Shown here: positions 61,298 to 64,000 of the stretch, piece by piece | Position numbering within the stretch: position 1 is the first letter of the stretch | Layout of the letters: every line of letters starts with the position of its first letter | Origin: Bacillota bacterium | GTDB taxonomy: Bacteria > Bacillota > Clostridia > Christensenellales > Aristaeellaceae | Reading direction: 5' to 3' | Length of the DNA: 64,000 nt | Assembly: GCA_023404715.1 (NCBI GenBank) | Contig: JAEYAR010000117.1 | Coordinates: forward strand, 1 to 64,000 | Notes under the pieces: model-generated | Told to the model about the DNA's origin: nothing | What the model saw: only the letters and a program-made list of their open reading frames with translations | The model's database searches: none | Translations under genes and position numbers: made by a program

Positions 61298-63082
61298 ATG
61301 AAGATCAGTCAAAAGATGATCCTTTTATTCTCTTCCATGATTCTTTTGATCGTAGCGATCAATACTTCCTATCTGCGCCAAACCAATGTGGACGGCGCGG
61401 ACGCGTTCACCGCCGATCGCTTCCGAAACATGGCGGTGAACATGGTGCGCAGCATGGAGCAATACGTCGCGACCATGGATCTTGCCATTGAGGACCTGAC
61501 CTCGGACACAGCCTTTATGGAAGCGTTTTATCAGGTCGTCATGGGCGGCGAGGATGGCGGGCGCGATCTGCGGGCGAGTCAAAACAAGATGTTTCAAACC
61601 ATGCTCCATTCCGTGCTGGCCGATAGCTTTTCTCGCGTCAGCGTTTTTTCCGATAACGGCTTCTTCCTTTCCAGCCATATCGACCGCAACGATTCCATCG
61701 TCAGCCTTTCGGACGAGTCTCGCGAGATGATCGCCAACATTCCCTATTTAAAGGCCGTCAAGAGCGCGCCCTACCGCCGCCACCTCATCGCACCGCATAA
61801 GGACTATTTCAAGGTCAGCCGGGATCGATCCGTGTTCAGCGCCGTCCATGCCGTCACCTGGCACGGAGAGGCCATCGGCTATATCCAGGTGGACGCCGAT
61901 GTGGCCCAACTGGACTCCCTGCTACTTACGGATAACGACAATGTGATGATTCGCGCCACCTTTGCCGACGGCAGTATCCTCTACGCCTCCCCCGATGACG
62001 AGGCCGTCTACGACGACGTCCCTTTGGATGATTTTGTGGACTACACGGACCCGTGCGGTCTGGAGCGCAACGTCTATCACGTCCAAAGCCGATGGCTGGG
62101 TCTGGACATCTACATTGCGCAGGACGCCTCCGTACGCTACACAGCCCTAAACGCGTTGACGTGGAACTACGTCAAACGCTCTTTGGTCATTGCCGCCGCC
62201 GCGCTGCTGCTGGTGGTTGTCATTTCCCTGTCCCTAACGAACTCCATGCGCCGCCTGAACCGCAGGGTACGCGGCATCCCCGTAGATCAGCTGATGCTCA
62301 GCGCCGACACGACGCGTCTTAATACATTCGTCACGCGCCCTGAAGACAAGGAGATCCACGAGCTGGAGAACAGCTTCAATCAAATGCTGCTCACCCTTCG
62401 CGATGCCACGCAAAACGAAGTGACGCTGCGCGAGAGCACCCTGCGCGCCCATTTGAAAGCCCTGCAGGCGCAGATCAACCCGCATTTCGTGTACAACACG
62501 CTCAACATCATTTCTGCTAAGGGCATGGAGAGCGGCAATGAAGAGATCATCGACATGTGCGACCAGTTCGCACAGATGCTTCGCTACTCCACAGATACCC
62601 GCTCGGACATCGCTACGCTGGGCGAAGATCTGGCTCACACGCAAAACTATCTTCGGCTGCTCAAGGCGCGCTATGAGGAACACCTGATTTACAGCATCCA
62701 TGTGCCCGACGATATCGGCGGCACGCTCATCCCGAAGCTGACGCTTCAGCCCATCGTGGAAAACGCCATCACCCACAGCTTCGAGCGCGGCAGCAATGAG
62801 GTGCGTGTGATCGCCATCGCAGGCACCCTGCACGAAGACAAGCTATCTCTTGAGATACGTGACAACGGCGCAGGCTTCCTGCCGGAGGTGCTTGCCCAGC
62901 TGCAACGCGACATCAAGCGCATTGAAGCAGGCGATTTTTCTGCTGCCGCGCCCGCCGGGCAAAACCACATCGGCCTGCTGAACACATGCCTACGCCTGCA
63001 CTATTACAGCCGCGGAAGCATGCGCATGGAGCTTCGCAACGACTCCGGCGCTGTGGTACGCCTGACCATGAACGTAGCATAA
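61298..63082 (+). CDS. YesM/LytS-type sensor histidine kinase
   Basis: The 594-residue product has membrane helices at residues 7-24 and about 290-314 enclosing an extracellular sensor. A HAMP-like linker follows. The phospho-acceptor motif is LQAQINPHFVYNTLN and the ATPase motifs are ENAITHSFERG (N box) and IRDNGAGF. The start is ATG 61298, six bases after AGGGGG; the upstream in-frame ATG at 61238 has no ribosome site. Such kinases pair with YesN (AraC-type) regulators in sugar loci. No response regulator gene lies beside it in the window. Confidence 0.9.
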   Translation: MKISQKMILLFSSMILLIVAINTSYLRQTNVDGADAFTADRFRNMAVNMVRSMEQYVATMDLAIEDLTSDTAFMEAFYQVVMGGEDGGRDLRASQNKMFQTMLHSVLADSFSRVSVFSDNGFFLSSHIDRNDSIVSLSDESREMIANIPYLKAVKSAPYRRHLIAPHKDYFKVSRDRSVFSAVHAVTWHGEAIGYIQVDADVAQLDSLLLTDNDNVMIRATFADGSILYASPDDEAVYDDVPLDDFVDYTDPCGLERNVYHVQSRWLGLDIYIAQDASVRYTALNALTWNYVKRSLVIAAAALLLVVVISLSLTNSMRRLNRRVRGIPVDQLMLSADTTRLNTFVTRPEDKEIHELENSFNQMLLTLRDATQNEVTLRESTLRAHLKALQAQINPHFVYNTLNIISAKGMESGNEEIIDMCDQFAQMLRYSTDTRSDIATLGEDLAHTQNYLRLLKARYEEHLIYSIHVPDDIGGTLIPKLTLQPIVENAITHSFERGSNEVRVIAIAGTLHEDKLSLEIRDNGAGFLPEVLAQLQRDIKRIEAGDFSAAAPAGQNHIGLLNTCLRLHYYSRGSMRMELRNDSGAVVRLTMNVA

Positions 63083-63095
63083 AAGGCACAAAGGC

Positions 63096-64000
63096 TCAAT
63101 TCACCTGAACGCTGTTTCCCTCCTCGAGAATTGCCGCGTCCACCGGCCACTTAGGCGCCTTGTCCCAGCGGTTCCCCGTCACGCGCGTGTCGGACAGCTC
63201 TCCCAGTGCCTCCACGCTGCTCCTCACGCTAGCCGTGATGCTGTTGGCGCAAATGCGGCTTTGGCCGATATCCCGCAGGTACAGCCCGCACGAGCCGCTA
63301 TTCGTGATCGCGTTGTCCGTCAGCACGAAGGGAACGCCGCCGTAGGCCATGACGCCCACCCAGTTATCCGTCAATGTGTTGCCCGCAAAGATCGTGGGCG
63401 AGCCATCGAGCCTCACCGCACAGATGGTGCTGCCCGTGAGGGTGCAGCCGGTGATGAGCATGTCGTCCTCTTTTTGGATGTTAAAGCCGTTCTCGCAGTC
63501 TATCGCGGTGCAGCCATCTATCTGGCTATGGCTTCCCGCCGCAAAAAAGTAACCTTGCCCCGTTTGGCGCACGGTGCAGTCCTTTACCAGCCCATTCTTC
63601 ACGCCGGAAAAAAAGATGCCCTGATCGCACGCCTGAGTCCGGCAGTCTACTACGCTGATGTTCTCGCAGGCGCGGATGTCGATTCCGTGGTTCGTCCCCG
63701 TGCAGGAGGAATCTCTCACCGTGCCGCCCGCATTCTTGGCCAGATAGATGCCGAACACGCCGCAGTCGTCCGCCCTGCAGCCCGTCACGCGCACGTCCTG
63801 ACAGTACACAATCTCCATGCCCATGCTGCACCGGGACACGTCCGCATTCGCCACCACCGCCTTTTTGCAATCGGCGATGATGATCTCCCCGGCCTGCGCG
63901 GGCGCGACCGCCACATCCTCCCCCACGGCATAAAAGAGCTGCTTCCCATTCACCGTGCAGCGCTCGATGATGTGGGAGGTGAAGTATTCAGTCTCCTCCC
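63096..64000 (-). CDS. Right-handed parallel beta-helix protein (5' end beyond window)
   Basis: The frame is open to the right edge, with in-frame residues before the first GTG (63953), so the start lies outside. The visible 300 residues are regular 20-24-residue coils of the NosD/pectate-lyase type, with repeats such as VTGCRADDCGVFGIYLAKN, VVDCRTQACDQGIFFSG and ITGCTLTGSTICAVRLDG. Such folds bind or cleave polysaccharides. The NGKQLFYAVGEDVAV stretch is like NosD-type openings of a beta-helix module. It is convergent with the kinase. Confidence 0.8.
   Translation of the reverse strand, partial: EETEYFTSHIIERCTVNGKQLFYAVGEDVAVAPAQAGEIIIADCKKAVVANADVSRCSMGMEIVYCQDVRVTGCRADDCGVFGIYLAKNAGGTVRDSSCTGTNHGIDIRACENISVVDCRTQACDQGIFFSGVKNGLVKDCTVRQTGQGYFFAAGSHSQIDGCTAIDCENGFNIQKEDDMLITGCTLTGSTICAVRLDGSPTIFAGNTLTDNWVGVMAYGGVPFVLTDNAITNSGSCGLYLRDIGQSRICANSITASVRSSVEALGELSDTRVTGNRWDKAPKWPVDAAILEEGNSVQVN

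Noticed and set aside
1..64000. CRISPR arrays, tRNA or rRNA genes, integrases or transposases
   Set aside because: No regularly spaced repeat array, cloverleaf with CCA end, rRNA-like block or recombinase motif was noticed when reading both strands.

Overview
The window reads as a chromosomal piece of a GC-rich Gram-positive anaerobe, most likely a gut Clostridia (Bacillota). The grounds are sigma-A promoters of the TTGACA/N17/TATAAT type, strong GGAGG ribosome sites, lipoprotein signal peptides, many CUT1 sugar ABC systems, AraC- and YesM-type sensors, an Agr-like two-component pair, a rubrerythrin and a ferredoxin-type aldo/keto reductase. No rRNA, tRNA, CRISPR array or transposase gene was recognised. 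The genus cannot be fixed from sequence alone.

Layout. 1-5.4 kb: housekeeping and small genes, among them a truncated beta-propeller/solute-binding fusion, a DUF2461 protein, a 53-residue zinc ribbon, a HAD phosphatase and a PAP2 phosphatase. 5.6-8.3 kb: a metallophosphatase and an AgrC/AgrA-like two-component pair. 8.5-18.2 kb: an AT-richer island with seven tightly packed leftward genes, encoding a degenerate vWA-like lipoprotein, a 4-TM protein, a tubulin/FtsZ-like protein, an Hsp70/actin-fold ATPase, a coiled-coil membrane protein, a secreted OB-fold-like protein and a lipoprotein. A divergent XRE regulator sits upstream. This is the best candidate for an undescribed system: two cytoskeletal-type nucleotidases joined to envelope proteins. 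18.4-23.1 kb: a solute-binding protein and an FHA-FtsW/RodA-PBP wall-synthesis operon. 23.3-27.4 kb: a MATE transporter behind a leader terminator, an MntP/YtaF-like protein and a secreted flavin reductase.

27.5-41.3 kb is a carbohydrate locus. A membrane-anchored AraC regulator and a DUF6259 enzyme face a rightward operon of solute-binding protein, two permeases, a fucose/arabinose-isomerase-like protein, a GH39-like glycosidase, a ROK-type kinase and a mannose-6-phosphate-isomerase-like protein. Together these could import, hydrolyse, isomerise and phosphorylate one glycan. 41.4-43.3 kb holds an aldo/keto reductase and a Fur/PerR-box-controlled rubrerythrin. 43.5-61.0 kb is one leftward run of 13 genes: a CBM9-like protein, a solute-binding protein, three EF-hand-containing secreted GH3 enzymes, two permeases, an MsmK/UgpC ATPase, and a Dlt-like module (carrier, two adenylation enzymes, MBOAT, SGNH protein) inside it. 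A YesM-like kinase and a truncated parallel beta-helix protein close the window.

A second notable feature is a structured repeat of about 180 bp at 2.4 and 25.4 kb. Each copy sits inside the transcription terminator of the upstream gene and is flanked by two copies of that gene's own terminator hairpin.
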